DNA from: Cladophialophora immunda
Lineage: Eukaryota > Ascomycota > Eurotiomycetes > Chaetothyriales > Herpotrichiellaceae
Length of the DNA stretch: 64,000 bases
Direction: 5' to 3'
Assembly (NCBI RefSeq): GCF_000835495.1
Contig: NW_015622545.1
Span: 3,178,777 to 3,242,776 of the forward strand
The notes under the pieces were generated by a model, which saw only the letters and a list, made by a program, of their open reading frames with translations, ran no database searches and was not told the DNA's origin. Of this stretch, positions 24,063-34,693 are shown one piece after another. The translations under genes and the position numbers were made by a program. Every line of letters begins with the position of its first letter. Positions within the stretch are counted from its first letter, which is position 1.

Positions 24063-25151
24063 ATGGCCCCTCCAGACCTAAACTCTCTTCCTCCCTCCAG
24101 ATCGACGTCTTCCTCACCCATGCAGCCCCGCTCCATGCAGACTACTAACATTCCTCCCAACCGCCAACAAACCCCCTCTCCTCGAAGCTCCTCCATATCT
24201 CTCGCTGCTGCCGCCGTTACAAATGCCGCAAACGAATCGAGAAGATCTTCTTTGAGCAACAGAGGGTCTCCTCGCTTGGGTCGGATGCCTAGTGACCGCC
24301 GTCGCTCCCAGGTCGCCATGAACCTCAACCTGAACGACCCTACCATTCCAAGCCCTGGTGAACTCTCCAGCAGTGATCCGAGAATTGGGTTTGGTCACAG
24401 CTACGCCTCGGCGAGTCCGCCTACCATCGGCGGGAGGACTGCCATCGCCACAGGCGATCCACACCATCAGCGTCAACCCAGTCTCGGCGAAATTCATAAT
24501 GAGCTGGAACAGGAGCAAGAGGCACAAGTGAACCGGATGCTGCAGATGATCCGAGAGCAACAGCTACAACTTGACGCTCTCCGGAACAGCCAAGGTCAGA
24601 ATGGTCACCATTCTCGACATTCCTCACAGCCCAACTCGGCTCTGCCCGCCAACAGTACCGCAGTGGTCGACGACGAAACGCCTGCCTCAGAACGTTCCAT
24701 CACCTTCCCATCAGTTCACCCCGCAGTCCCCACGGTTCCTCCGCTCACTAGACGTATCTCTCGCGGACCTTCCAGCGCAAGCCGTTCGCCGGCTCTGAGA
24801 CCACTGCCTGGCCAGGAGTCAAGCATGGGCAATACCACAAGTGGCGATTGGCCTCCGTCCCCCCTCGAGTCTATCAGCACAGCACGGAGAAACAGTTTCC
24901 GCGACGAGACCGCCTTCTACCAGGCCGAAACCGCCAATTTGACTCGTGAAAACCAGATGCTGAGAATGCGCATCCGCGAACTGGAGAAGCAGATTGGTGA
25001 ACTGACTGCCACCCCAGCAAATACGCCCGCCACGCCCTCAAATCTAGTCAGCAGTCCGCCGGTGAACAGTGCACCAGGGACAGCTGGACAAGACGAGGCG
25101 TCTGCTGCAGCCGAGGTGGCAAGGGTTACCGTCGAGCCGGACAAGGCTTGA
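24063..25151 (+). CDS. Serine-rich, disordered protein with C-terminal coiled coil
   Basis: A single exon of 362 codons using ATG 24063 (MAPPDLNSL); an in-frame ATG at 24030 lies in what looks like the leader. Residues 1-~280 are Ser/Pro/Arg-rich with many RRSS- and SP-type sites suggesting phosphorylation. Block VAMNLNLNDPTIPSPGEL (~84-102) stands out as more ordered and looks like a short conserved motif. A first helical stretch (EQEQEAQVNRMLQMIREQQ, ~155) and a second coiled coil (FYQAETANLTRENQMLRMRI, ~287-317) carry Leu/Met heptads. No basic region precedes the zipper in the way a classical bZIP requires, so I do not call it a bZIP factor. Function unknown. Confidence 0.72.
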   Translation: MAPPDLNSLPPSRSTSSSPMQPRSMQTTNIPPNRQQTPSPRSSSISLAAAAVTNAANESRRSSLSNRGSPRLGRMPSDRRRSQVAMNLNLNDPTIPSPGELSSSDPRIGFGHSYASASPPTIGGRTAIATGDPHHQRQPSLGEIHNELEQEQEAQVNRMLQMIREQQLQLDALRNSQGQNGHHSRHSSQPNSALPANSTAVVDDETPASERSITFPSVHPAVPTVPPLTRRISRGPSSASRSPALRPLPGQESSMGNTTSGDWPPSPLESISTARRNSFRDETAFYQAETANLTRENQMLRMRIRELEKQIGELTATPANTPATPSNLVSSPPVNSAPGTAGQDEASAAAEVARVTVEPDKA

Positions 25152-26157
25152 ACATTCGGTGTGGCAATTTGACGATGGGAAATTCATCGGGCTATGTACC
25201 ACGTACGAGGCTGTGCACGAAGGAGTCAAACATTGAGCAAAATTCATTTATTTCTTTCGCTTGGGATTTTCACATGGAGGCATCCGGATTAGGGAAAAGC
25301 CCGGTGCTAGACACTGCTACGGTGGGAAAAATGGTCGTGGGAAACGGCCTAGGTTGGCGGACCAGGCGGGATCAACTACTGTGTGGCACAGTGTGACAGA
25401 AAGGGCTGTTTCGGTTCAGCATGCTCATTTCAAGGCGTTCGGGGGAAGTGGTGACACTACAGCTCACTTTACCAAATTCCCATTCCACATTGTTATTACT
25501 AGCTTCGTGTGTTGCTGATCTCGACCTCTTCCTTTACATTCGAGGCCAGTCGAAGGAGACGGGGGTTTACTCCGCGTATATGCGTTGGACCCCGGCCTAG
25601 CTATGGGCTGACAAGACACTCCCTCCCTGCGCGGAGGCCAGGGCCAGGCAGGCTCCTGAGGAAATGGGTTCCAATGTGTCTTCCTCAAATACATACCTGG
25701 GTTCTAGGTATCTCCTGATGGAACAAATGAGCAAGATCCTTTCTTCGAACCGTACCCTGGTCCTCGTTTTCCATACCGGCTAGGTTGGCGAGGCAGTTAC
25801 CTAAACCTCATGTACCTATATAGGTACGTCCTATCTACCTGCATGTATGATATCTTTCGCCCCGTTCTTGTCCTGCGCCGATCTGATCTGGCCGTTGTCT
25901 ACTCTCAGCACAATACACTTCTGCTCAGCGTCTTTGTAGATGTTGAATCCCCAGAAGCCTTCTATTTTCCAGTCTAGAATTCTCTAATCCAAATGCCACC
26001 CGTCTCTATACCGTGCCAAAAAATATTTGTGGGTAAGTACAAATCACACATCCCAGAACTTCAGGCAGCCTAGGCCGGAAACGAAAAGCACGGTCTATAG
26101 AATTGCCCTCTCGAGCAGACCTGAATATAGATAAAGAGCCCTCGGACGAGATATCTG
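25152..26157. other. Convergent intergenic region, nothing recognised
   Basis: Between the coiled-coil gene stop (+) and the MFS gene stop (-). It should contain two 3' UTRs. It holds repeated ACCTATAT/TAGGTA-like bits near 25810-25835 and frames below 90 codons only. Confidence 0.45.
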
Positions 26158-28085
26158 TCAGGCCACTCTTTCATGGTCCGATCTCCGGCTTACCTTTCCT
26201 TCCTTCCCTTTAGCTTTGTGCACCTCGTTCTCGTGCCAGATGCTCCACAAACAACACAGCACACCAAGCACCGAGGCACCAAAGGTCACCCAGTATGCGG
26301 ATCGGTAACACTCCTTGCCGACAAGACACTCCATATGCCCTTCTTCTTCGTTTCGGACTGAATGTGCGTCGTAGATCTTTCCATAAAGAATGTTGAAAAC
26401 GTTGCCGGAGATGACAGGCGCGAGGGTCATGGTCCCCCAATTCTGCGAGAGACCATGAACACCAAAACAATGCGCGACGAGGCTGGGGTACACCCCGAAC
26501 AGCATCCCGTAAGCCAGACCCGTGAACCCCGACACAAACATAAGATAATGGGGGTCTGAGACGGCCGTTGCAACCACTTGTGCCAAACAGAATGTGAGGG
26601 CGGACGCAAACAGGCACCAAAACCGAGACCTGTTAAGTTTTGCCACGAGGATGTCGGAACCGATGCCTGACAGGAGGCGACCGCTGAAACTGCAGAAGGA
26701 AAGAATGGAAACGTGCATTGCCTGGCGGCTTTCAATGAAGGACGCAGGCGTGGAAGGGTCGTAGTGTTTCCAAAGCGCTTGGGCATCGTTGCCGATGTTG
26801 CTACAAAGACACAATGTCAGCAGTGCCCGCTTTTCGAGCAATGGCCGAGGTGAGAACTCAAGACTTACTTGATTGTCATTAGACCGATACCGGTCATCAA
26901 GCCCAGCATCAAGAACAATTGCCAAAACTCGGCATGGGGTAAGAGAGCGAAACCTCGGATGTCTAAATGTGGATGTTCATGGATCCTGTCAGATTCAAGC
27001 TGCTTTGAACTTTCAAGGTCTTCGGCCTCTTGCTCTTGGCTGGAAGTTTTGGAGAGCAAGGAAGACTCCTCATCCCCACTGATGGCTTCGTGGCCGTGGG
27101 ACCGCTCTATGCCGCTGATGGAGGACTGAGCCTTGGGGTTTCGTGTGTGTGGCGCACCTGGTTCTTCGAGATGGGGAAGATGACGACTTCCTGGCGATCT
27201 GGTTCGGTGGAGGACTTGTCGTTCGTGCTGGGGAAGGTGATGGTAGGTGTGAGGAAGTATGACACGCATAAAAGGAAAGCATATCAAAGGAAGAAGAACC
27301 GTCCCCGTCGCAAGAAGAATGAGGAAGTTGTATGTCCCGCCGGGGAGTAATTGCGCGATAGCAGCGAAGAACAAAGCGCTCAGCCCGAAAGCTGCGAGGG
27401 GAAAGGCTGTTGCGGTTCCTCGAGATTCGGGATAGTTTAGGGCGGCTGGCCAGAGTCAGCTATAATTCAGAGCATGTGCGAATTTCTTTATTACCAGCTT
27501 TGATGGATGCAGTGAAGGCTGAACAACTTCCCGCACCGGTAAAGAACGAGAAAACACAGATCAATGCCACGCTATAGTGCCCCGGGCCAGCATCGTATGC
27601 TAGATGGTTGTCAGAAAGGTCTCTCGCCGCCGCATTCGGACACGGAGAACTCCGGGAGCCGTACCTTTGGCAATGGGATAGTAACCGGCGGCGAACAAGA
27701 CAATGCCCAAAGCGATTCCCCATCGTGGCCCTTTTGCATCTACCATCATACCGGAAGGAATGCCAAATGCATACATCCCAAAATTGCCCACGGTTCCCTG
27801 CGCAACCCCAGATTGTTAGTCCATGTTCCCTCTCTTGACGGTCTCTTTGCGGTCTCTTTGCGGTAGGCTTTAACGTACGATAAGATTGCTGTCCGTGGCA
27901 GTCAACTTGAGACGAGAGGCGAAACTAGGTCCCCAGATGGAGTAGCCATACTAGCATTGTGGTCAGTAGTCGTCTCATAGTGGGGGAGGGGACCTGCGCA
28001 CGTTGGAACCGCAAGCCAACGCAGTGACGGTACATGCGATCACGGTTATGATGCGGGCCTTCTTGTGGTCTGATGTGCGTATCAT
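26158..28085 (-). CDS. Major facilitator superfamily transporter, NFD4/nodulin-like (Mch1-like)
   Basis: Six exons (28002-28085, 27879-27950, 27665-27797, 27495-27599, 26869-27445, 26158-26800) give 537 aa. Introns are 49-81 nt; the first uses the weaker donor GTGCGC. About 12 transmembrane helices are split by a long hydrophilic loop (~200-300) rich in Ser/Glu/His. Typical NFD4-type blocks: NYGYSIWGPSFASRLKLTATD after TM1, the MFS motif GIPSGMMVDAKGPRWG, and in the second half GLAYGMLFGVYPSLVAHCFG followed by LSQNWGTMTLAPVISGNVFN. The family includes fungal Mch1 and plant nodulin-like carriers, probably vacuolar or plasma-membrane transporters of small organic solutes; the substrate is unknown. 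It is divergent from TMS1. Confidence 0.88.
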
Positions 28086-28638
28086 CTTGGGAAGCTCTGG
28101 TGGGAGACCACAATGGTCATCCCGTCATGGTCGAAAGAAAGATATCTCTGACTCCCCAGAATCCCGAGAGGTGAGATGTGCGGGACGGGAGGTGAGGTGA
28201 GGTGAGGGAGCAACTGATAAAGAGGGTTCGACGTTGGGACGCCAGAAATTCGTCAATCGGCAATGGATCCGACACCGAAGCACGGCCTCTCTGCTCAGAA
28301 TGGTAAAGCGTGGCATGACGACGCCCGCACGAGCCAATGGGAAAAATGGTTGATCCGGCTAACCTGCCTTTGGAGGTGCCGTTTTCCCGGCTGCCACTGA
28401 CCTCACTCTCCCACCAAGTAGTTGCCGCCTGCGTTCCTCTACTCCCCCATTTCTTCCATCAACATCTACCGCCAATCAACACAGCATCTTATTGTATGAA
28501 ACCGAATAACGATAGGAAGCATTGTGCTGCCTTGCCCACAGCTTGATCTCACCAATCCCAGCCATCGATATCCGCCGAGGACACATTGCCCACACCTCGA
28601 AGCACAGCTCCTAGACGAACCCTTCCTCCCTCTCCAAC
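28086..28638. promoter_or_regulatory. Bidirectional promoter, MFS gene / TMS1, with three CCAAT boxes
   Basis: 553 bp between divergent starts. Plus-strand CCAAT boxes lie at 28334-28338, 28472-28476 and 28552-28556, the last ~83 bp upstream of the TMS1 ATG. A GGTGA repeat occupies ~28184-28208 near the MFS side. Hap/CBC control of TMS1 is inferred. Confidence 0.42.
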
Positions 28639-30084
28639 ATGGGCGGCGTCCTCGCTATTCCGGCCCTTATCCTGCCTTCCGCGGCGACATTGTGGTCGGT
28701 GGCAGCCTCGTGCTGCGGTGCGGCATCATGTTCTATGATTTGTGGGCCTTGTGGCATGTCCAAGTTCCGATCCTCGATCGCCACAAGAATTGCGTACGCT
28801 ATGATACTGCTGGTCAACAGTATTCTGGCATGGATAATGCTCACACCCTGGGCCATTAAGAAGCTGGAACACCTGACTCTCGATTACATGAACTTTAAAT
28901 GCGGCTCCTCTGAGTGTTACGGCTATTTTGCAGTCCAGCGCATCAATTTCGCCTTGGGCATGTTCCACTTGATCCTCTCCGTCCTCCTCATTGGCGTCCG
29001 AAGTACCAAAGACACTCGAGCCGGTCTGCAGAATGGCTTCTGGGGCCCGAAACTGCTGGTTTGGATCAGCTTCATCGTCGTCTCCTTTCTCATTCCAGAA
29101 GGCTTTTTCCTCTTCTGGGGTAATTATGTCGCCTATGCCGGGGCAATGCTCTTCGTGCTTTTGGGTCTTATCCTCCTGGTCGACCTCGCACACACTTGGG
29201 CAGAGCTCTGTCAGGACAAAATTGACGAAGGTGATGGTCCCAACTACCGACTGTGGCAAGTTTTACTTATGGGGTCGAGCTTGGGCATGTATCTGGCTGC
29301 GTTCGCCATGACCATCGTCATGTACATCTTCTTCGCTAGCAGTGGCTGCAGCATGAACATTGCCGCCATCACCATCAACTTGATCCTCCTCTTTATCGTC
29401 ACTTTCCTCAGCGTCCAGCCGACTATTCAGGAAGCCAATCCGAAGGCAGGTCTGGCGCAGTCGGCCATGGTGGCAGTCTACTGCACCTACCTCACATTCT
29501 CAGCGGTGGCCATGGAACCAGATGACAAAAACTGCAATCCTCTTATCCGTGCTCGGGGTGCACGAACTACCACTGTCGTGTTGGGCGCGATTGTCACTAT
29601 GCTAACCATTGCTTACACCACTACCCGGGCAGCTACACAAGGGTTCGCAATGGGATCGAACACTGGAAAGAACCGATATGCTCAGCTCACCCAAGACGAG
29701 AACGAACACGGCCTGGTGTCTCAGCAGCCAGCGTCCCGTCGTGAAATTATGAGAGCGGCGGTGGAAAGTGGAGCGCTCCCAGCCTCGGCGTTGGACGAGG
29801 ACTCGGATGATGAAGATACTGCCGAAGTCAGTTCCAAGGACGACGAACGCCAAGGTACGCAGTATAACTACAGCTTGTTCCACATCATCTTCCTTATGGC
29901 GACATGCTGGGTGGCGACGCTTTTGACGCAGAAAATGGACCCGGAGAGCTCGACCGACTTTACCCCTGTGGGACGAACATACTGGGCCAGCTGGATCAAG
30001 ATTATTAGTGCATGGGTATGCTATGCCATATACAGCTGGACTTTGGTTGCGCCGATTGTGCTGGAGGGGCGAGATTTCTCATGA
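28639..30084 (+). CDS. TMS1: Serinc/TMS1 family membrane protein
   Basis: A single exon of 481 aa with ~10-11 hydrophobic helices spanning the whole protein, the usual length and layout for fungal Tms1 and animal Serinc proteins. Family hallmarks: the Cys-rich start (ASCCGAASCSMICGPCG, ~24-40), RIAYAMILLVNSILAWIMLT, the GYFAVQRINFALGMFHLILS block, FWGPKLLVWISFIVVSFLIP, and the C-terminal segment SLFHIIFLMATCWVATLLTQ with WASWIKIISAWVCYAIYSWT. A long acidic loop (~340-420) carries the EDSDDEDT stretch. These proteins sit in endomembranes or the plasma membrane; roles in lipid scrambling and serine-derived lipid handling come from animal studies. The start fits a hydrophobic N-terminus and follows a good leader. 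Confidence 0.93.
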   Translation: MGGVLAIPALILPSAATLWSVAASCCGAASCSMICGPCGMSKFRSSIATRIAYAMILLVNSILAWIMLTPWAIKKLEHLTLDYMNFKCGSSECYGYFAVQRINFALGMFHLILSVLLIGVRSTKDTRAGLQNGFWGPKLLVWISFIVVSFLIPEGFFLFWGNYVAYAGAMLFVLLGLILLVDLAHTWAELCQDKIDEGDGPNYRLWQVLLMGSSLGMYLAAFAMTIVMYIFFASSGCSMNIAAITINLILLFIVTFLSVQPTIQEANPKAGLAQSAMVAVYCTYLTFSAVAMEPDDKNCNPLIRARGARTTTVVLGAIVTMLTIAYTTTRAATQGFAMGSNTGKNRYAQLTQDENEHGLVSQQPASRREIMRAAVESGALPASALDEDSDDEDTAEVSSKDDERQGTQYNYSLFHIIFLMATCWVATLLTQKMDPESSTDFTPVGRTYWASWIKIISAWVCYAIYSWTLVAPIVLEGRDFS

Positions 30085-30191
30085 CGGGTTGAGGGTACCG
30101 GGTTTGGCGTAGGACAATGTTTTGTCTGTTGGGGTATCCAAAAGCCTGGATCATTTTGGCCGAGGGCATGATTATTGTATAGCGAACGTAC

Positions 30192-30553
30192 CAATGTTGA
30201 ACGAATTCGCCATTGAATCCCTCCCGTAAGTTCAGAACTGCGTATCAGCGCAGCCACCGCCCTGGTCGAGGCCAGCGGCCTTTCCAGGTCGATCGCTTGA
30301 ATGTCTCTGCGGACCAACTCGTCTACTCTTGGCTGTCTCCTCAGCATCTCGGTGACAACTAGCGAGTGACCGGAGAGCACGGCGAGCGGGTTGCTGACAT
30401 GCCAGGCAATCCCCTCTGGTGGGAACTGAGATTTCAATCCGATGGACGAATTCAGGACTCAGGAGTGCCTGGGCAGGGAGCTGGTCTATTCTACCCACCA
30501 CCCTTCCTCGCAAACCGGACCATAGTGGAAGGGGATGCTGCAGAGGGATTCAT
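30192..30553 (-). CDS. Possible small uncharacterised protein gene, 3' end unresolved
   Basis: The minus frame reading GIAWHVSNPLAVLSGHSLVV, followed by a helical, Arg/Glu/Leu-rich stretch with VDELVRRDIQAIDLERPLAS and STRAVAALIRSSEL, looks like real protein rather than random translation. A plausible model joins ATG 30553 (or 30523, MVRFARKG) through an intron with donor GTGGGT (exon end 30499) and acceptor CACCAG (exon start 30415), which keeps phase. The frame then reads on; GTACGT at 30191 could be the next donor. Without a convincing last exon the model is incomplete. It lies tail to tail with TMS1. No family recognised; a small organellar protein is one possibility. Confidence 0.28.
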
Positions 30554-33500
30554 GCTGGTGTAGGGAGATTTCGAGCGAGCGAGCCAGCCAGCGAGTGGCG
30601 GGAGTAGCTTTGGGACGGAGGACGGGCACGCTGCTCGGGAATCCGCCTCTGGACGAGGCCGACCTCTCGTCTTCTCTCAGCTGTGGTCGACTCCATAAGT
30701 CCCTTCCCGGTTGATAGTACGAGTAGTTACGATGCCGTACGCGCATGGGCGCCGGGCGGCGGTGATGGGCTGGTGACGGCGGTGACGACCCAGATACAAT
30801 GCAGGCCAATCAATCATCGCGCGCCCAGTCTCGCAGGAGCCAAGGCATCCCCATCACACCTTGCAGCCCGATGATGATTTTGACGGGACTTCAGATTCAC
30901 ACCGTGATCGCCACGGCCGGACACCATTTGGACACCATTTGGTTTTTTTCCTGCCCCGATTGGGGGTGGTCCCTGTTTGTGTGGAAGGACTGCTACTCGC
31001 AGGCACTAGTATTGGTGTCGGTAGTGGCCCGATTCGTTTTTTTGCTGGAGCAAGGACTCGCGTACCGGGGGGACTCGGGGGGTACTCATCGTAGTTAGCT
31101 GGATAGCCAAGGGGTGAGGCGGCCCAAGAGAGGCAATCTCACTCGGATCGAGCTGAGGGCTTGCCAATCGGTCCCGCGATCACTTGGCTATTGGGTTAGT
31201 CAGTTGGTTGGTTCTAGCTTCGATGGGATGGGGATGGCGACCCCGAGTCCCCTGACTTATCTCAACCTAGATACCTCTGCAGATCGACGGCCCATCGCCA
31301 GCCTGAGGACCCATGTTCAGCTGCGCAAGGCACCGGGAGGCGATCCGCTCACGGATGGCGGGACGCGAGTCTTCCAGCATCTGGGCAAGTGACCTTGTCC
31401 AGTGGGCAGCTGGAGAGAGAGAGAGAGAGAACGAGAGAACGAGCAACCTCCCAAGATGGGAAGGGGAAGAGTGGAGGGTCGTCGTTTGAGGTGTAATATC
31501 ATCATCCATCCACGTCCCAGATCTGGACTTTTGGAGGGTGGGAATTGGATTCCGCCCGGCGATCAAAAACTGGCAAACCGGGGCGCCAGCTCCATCAATC
31601 ACCAAGTGCAAATGCACATGCACATGCACATGCACATGCAGACACCCTTTTTCCCCATCGCACACACACACACACAGAGAGAGAGAGAGGCAAACAAACA
31701 AAAAAAAAATAACGACAGGGTTCATCATTCCAAATGGACACGCATGCTCCGGAAAGTCAAAGATCCTCTTTTCAGACTCTATCTCATGCTCAGCTAAGTA
31801 AGTCACGACGCCGATGGCGCTAATGCTAACAGTCGCAGGATGCAGTGTGCAAAGGACAATGACCCAGAGCATGAGGGACTATACGAAGCGATAGGCAGCT
31901 GAGCATTCACCTACCTTTCTCCCTACCTCCCTACCTCCCTACCTACCTATCTACCTATCTACCTACCTACACGACACCTCCAGCTCGTACGAGGACTAGG
32001 AGGAGTATATTCTCCTCCCTCTCCAGCAACGTACAGTACTCACCCACCGGTCCATCCACACCATTTGCCCCATTTCCATTGCCCGTTGCTGACGCCTCAT
32101 TACTGCATCTCGGGACTGGGCCCCGGAGATGCAAGATGCCTCGTATTCCCAACCATTTGAGCTGCTGTAGCTAGAGCTAGAGCTGCCGCATGCATCCAGT
32201 ACCTACGTCGTGAAACCAATGTCGGGGCGGAACCATTTTCCACCTCCCCTGTCCTTCGTTACCTCGCATTGTCTCTCGCATTGTCTCTCGCATTTGCCTT
32301 TCTTGAGCGTCGCCACCAATCAAAACACCCCAAAAAGCTGCCTCGAGGAAAAAGTCGAGCATTCACGTCTCAGCTACTTCTCCCCCCCCCCCCCCCCGGC
32401 CCATCCCTGCTCTATCCAACCCAGCCCAACCTGGGCCAGTGGCTCGCGTGCTCCGAGTTTCTGAAAGCTTTTGTACCACCGACGGCGGAAGCGAACAGGG
32501 GTGCATGCATGTGCATGTGCATGTGCTTGTGCTTGTGGTTGTGGTAGAAGAAGAGCCGCAGCAGAGGATCAACGCCGCCCTGCTCTGCGCTGTCTCTTGC
32601 TCCCTTGCTCCCTTGTCCCTTGGTCGACCCTTATGCATCGTCCCTTTTCTCTAGACGGCTGACCGCTTGCCTTTTCCAAGGAGAGGGAGTTTAACGCACG
32701 TAAACAACACGAAGGGAAGCAAAGCATTGCATCCTCTCCCAAGGGGGGGGGGGGCCACCAGCCGCCGCCCAGCTAACAAACAAGACCGGTTCCGCGCGAA
32801 CCCCACTGGTCGTCGTGGCCCTCGCTCCTCCCATGTCGTCTTTGTATGGATGGTGCTCTAGCATGATATCAAGACTCTTTTTGGGGGGGGGGGGGGGGGG
32901 GGGAAAGAAAAAAAGGGGGGGGAAAAAAAGGGGGGGGGGGGGGGGCAGAGAAGTCTAAAACGGGGGAGAAAGAAGAGAGCGTGAGGGGGTGGAGTGGGAT
33001 GGGATGGGCGAGAGAAGCGGCAGGAGGAGGTCAGCGGGAGGAAGCCATGCTGCTCCCTGGGCTGGGAAGAGGACTCTTCTATCAATCACTCCAACCAGCG
33101 CTCCTGTAGTTTTGCAGCCAGAGAGAGGAAATTGTTTATATACGTGTCTACTAGTTGTCTGTGTTTGACGTTCGCATCAACCTAGGTAGGTACTTGGATA
33201 TTCATTTCCTCCAGCATCACACTCTCAGTCATCGCGTGCGTACCTATCTTCGTAACAGATCCGTGGTTGAACGTAGATACCCCTATATCCCATGATCTGT
33301 TTGCAAAAAAAGTATCTCATACATCGTGATGATGGCGTCCCTAGCTCTGTCCTCTGTACAAGGAATCCCAAACAGCAACGAGGAAGAAATCAGCATCAAA
33401 TACCCAATGCAAATCGTACCACCGCAGGACAACCAAGGTCAAGTCCCTAAAAGGTACGTATGGGAACTCTCTCTCTCTCTCTCTGTGTGTGGGCTTAGAG

Positions 33501-34397
33501 GTCCCAGAAGCCCCAAAGTCAGATTTTAGGTGAACGGGTGCAGGAATTGAGTTCTCTTCCTTGCCGTCCCCCACACGCACAAAATTGCCCTCCTCCAAAA
33601 AAAAATCGTAGAATTCGCTCCCGTGAGATAAATGGAGTGCGGTCTATCTGTATACGTTCAGTGCTTGCAAAGGTCGTTTTCGAGTGCTCGTGCAGTAGTT
33701 GTAGTTCTCAGACTAGAAAGGAGACGAGATATATTTCCCTTGCGTAACTGGGTACCGGCACATGGCGCGGAAGGGAGGGAAGGGGAGGGAGGAAAACAGC
33801 AGCAGCGCACGAAACACACTGCGCATCATCCCCGTGAATAGCCATTGCTCGTGTCTCGATTTGGCTCTGTTCCTGCTGTGTCATGTCGTCTTGGAACTGC
33901 ATTGTTCACGCGATTGATGGGCCCCAGGCCAGGTAACGAGGAACCAAGGCAGGTGTCCAGTAAAGGAAAGGGGCTGGCGAGTGCGCAGGCAGACAGTTGG
34001 ATAGTCAACGGTGTAAGAAAATATTCTGTCGTCCAGGGTCACCGTGACGATGTCATTATCACGCTGATCTCTTGTTGTGGTGCTATGGAAACCCTCAATG
34101 AAGCCTCAGTCCCCAGTCAAACCAGGCCATGCGACCCTGAGCCAAACCTCGAACAATGTCGTCGCAGGGGAACAAAGTCAGAAACCCTGTCCGCAGATAC
34201 CTCCTCCCACACAATCCGCAGCCACGTCGCTGCTGTCACTTGTATGTAGTTAACCGCCCTACTTGTTGTGCCAGCACCCATTCCATTCCTTTCCATTGTA
34301 GTCCCGAAAGAACAAAAGCCACCACCACCAAGCCCAAGTTTGGCCGATCGCGTCGGGATAAGGGATATGTGGAACGAGAGGACAAGCCACAAGGACG
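30554..34397. repeat. Gene-poor, microsatellite-rich block
   Basis: About 3.8 kb with no supported gene but many simple repeats: (GA)n 31413-31430; (ATGCAC)n 31613-31640; (CA)n 31661-31675 running into (GA)n to 31689; CTAC/CTAT/CTCC runs 31910-31970; C16 at 32382-32397; (GTGCAT)n 32501-32530; G12 at 32743-32754; the pure purine run 32883-32945; and a (CT)n at about 33468-33484. Open frames are short and in conflicting phases. Confidence 0.7.
32883..32945 (+). repeat. 63-nt uninterrupted oligopurine run with G21 and G16 tracts
   Basis: Only G and A from 32883 to 32945: G21, A3 G A7, G8, A7, G16. Such tracts can form G-quadruplex or triplex structures and are error-prone in sequencing, so the exact length may be an assembly estimate. 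Confidence 0.75.
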
Positions 34398-34516
34398 TCA
34401 GATAGACATGTTCAAGGCGCTGCTGAACGTGCAATAGGCCATCGCGGCCACCCGAGAGCGCCTGCGCAGCAAGAAGATCCCCAACCCTCAACTCGATATG
34501 TCTCCTCCTACTTGGC

Positions 34517-34693
34517 TCACCGGCCGCGATAGCGATTCTGAGAAGGTACAGTGACACCGGTGCGTTGTTCGCTGTAGTTGCAGCAGCTCGGGCATAAGTT
34601 ATGGCCGCAGTTCTCGCACTGGTAGATTGTGGTATGGGTCTCTGTGCATTTCTGGCACCGCCATACCAAAGGGCTATCTCTCGCGGCCGACAT
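34517..34693 (-). CDS. Small Cys-rich zinc-ribbon protein (58 aa)
   Basis: An ATG at 34693 opens a 58-codon frame too short for usual ORF filters. It encodes VWRCQKC followed ten residues later by CENCGHNLCPSCC, i.e. W-x-C-x2-C ... C-x2-C-G-H-x2-C-x2-C-C. This matches the layout of small fungal zinc-ribbon proteins that start with a Trp-Cys-x2-Cys knuckle and end with C-x2-C-G-H-x2-C-x2-C. The stop overlaps a donor-like GTGAGC; splicing over 59 nt to acceptor TGCGCAG (exon 34398-34461) would instead give 78 aa and also stays in phase. Upstream ATGs are in other frames. It sits alone in the repeat-rich block. Role unknown; Zn binding is inferred from the cysteine spacing. Confidence 0.45.
   Translation of the reverse strand: MSAARDSPLVWRCQKCTETHTTIYQCENCGHNLCPSCCNYSEQRTGVTVPSQNRYRGR

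Noticed and set aside
31613..31970. Possible CRISPR-like or satellite array
   Set aside because: The repeats are contiguous 2-6-nt microsatellites without spacers; a fungal genome with no cas genes.
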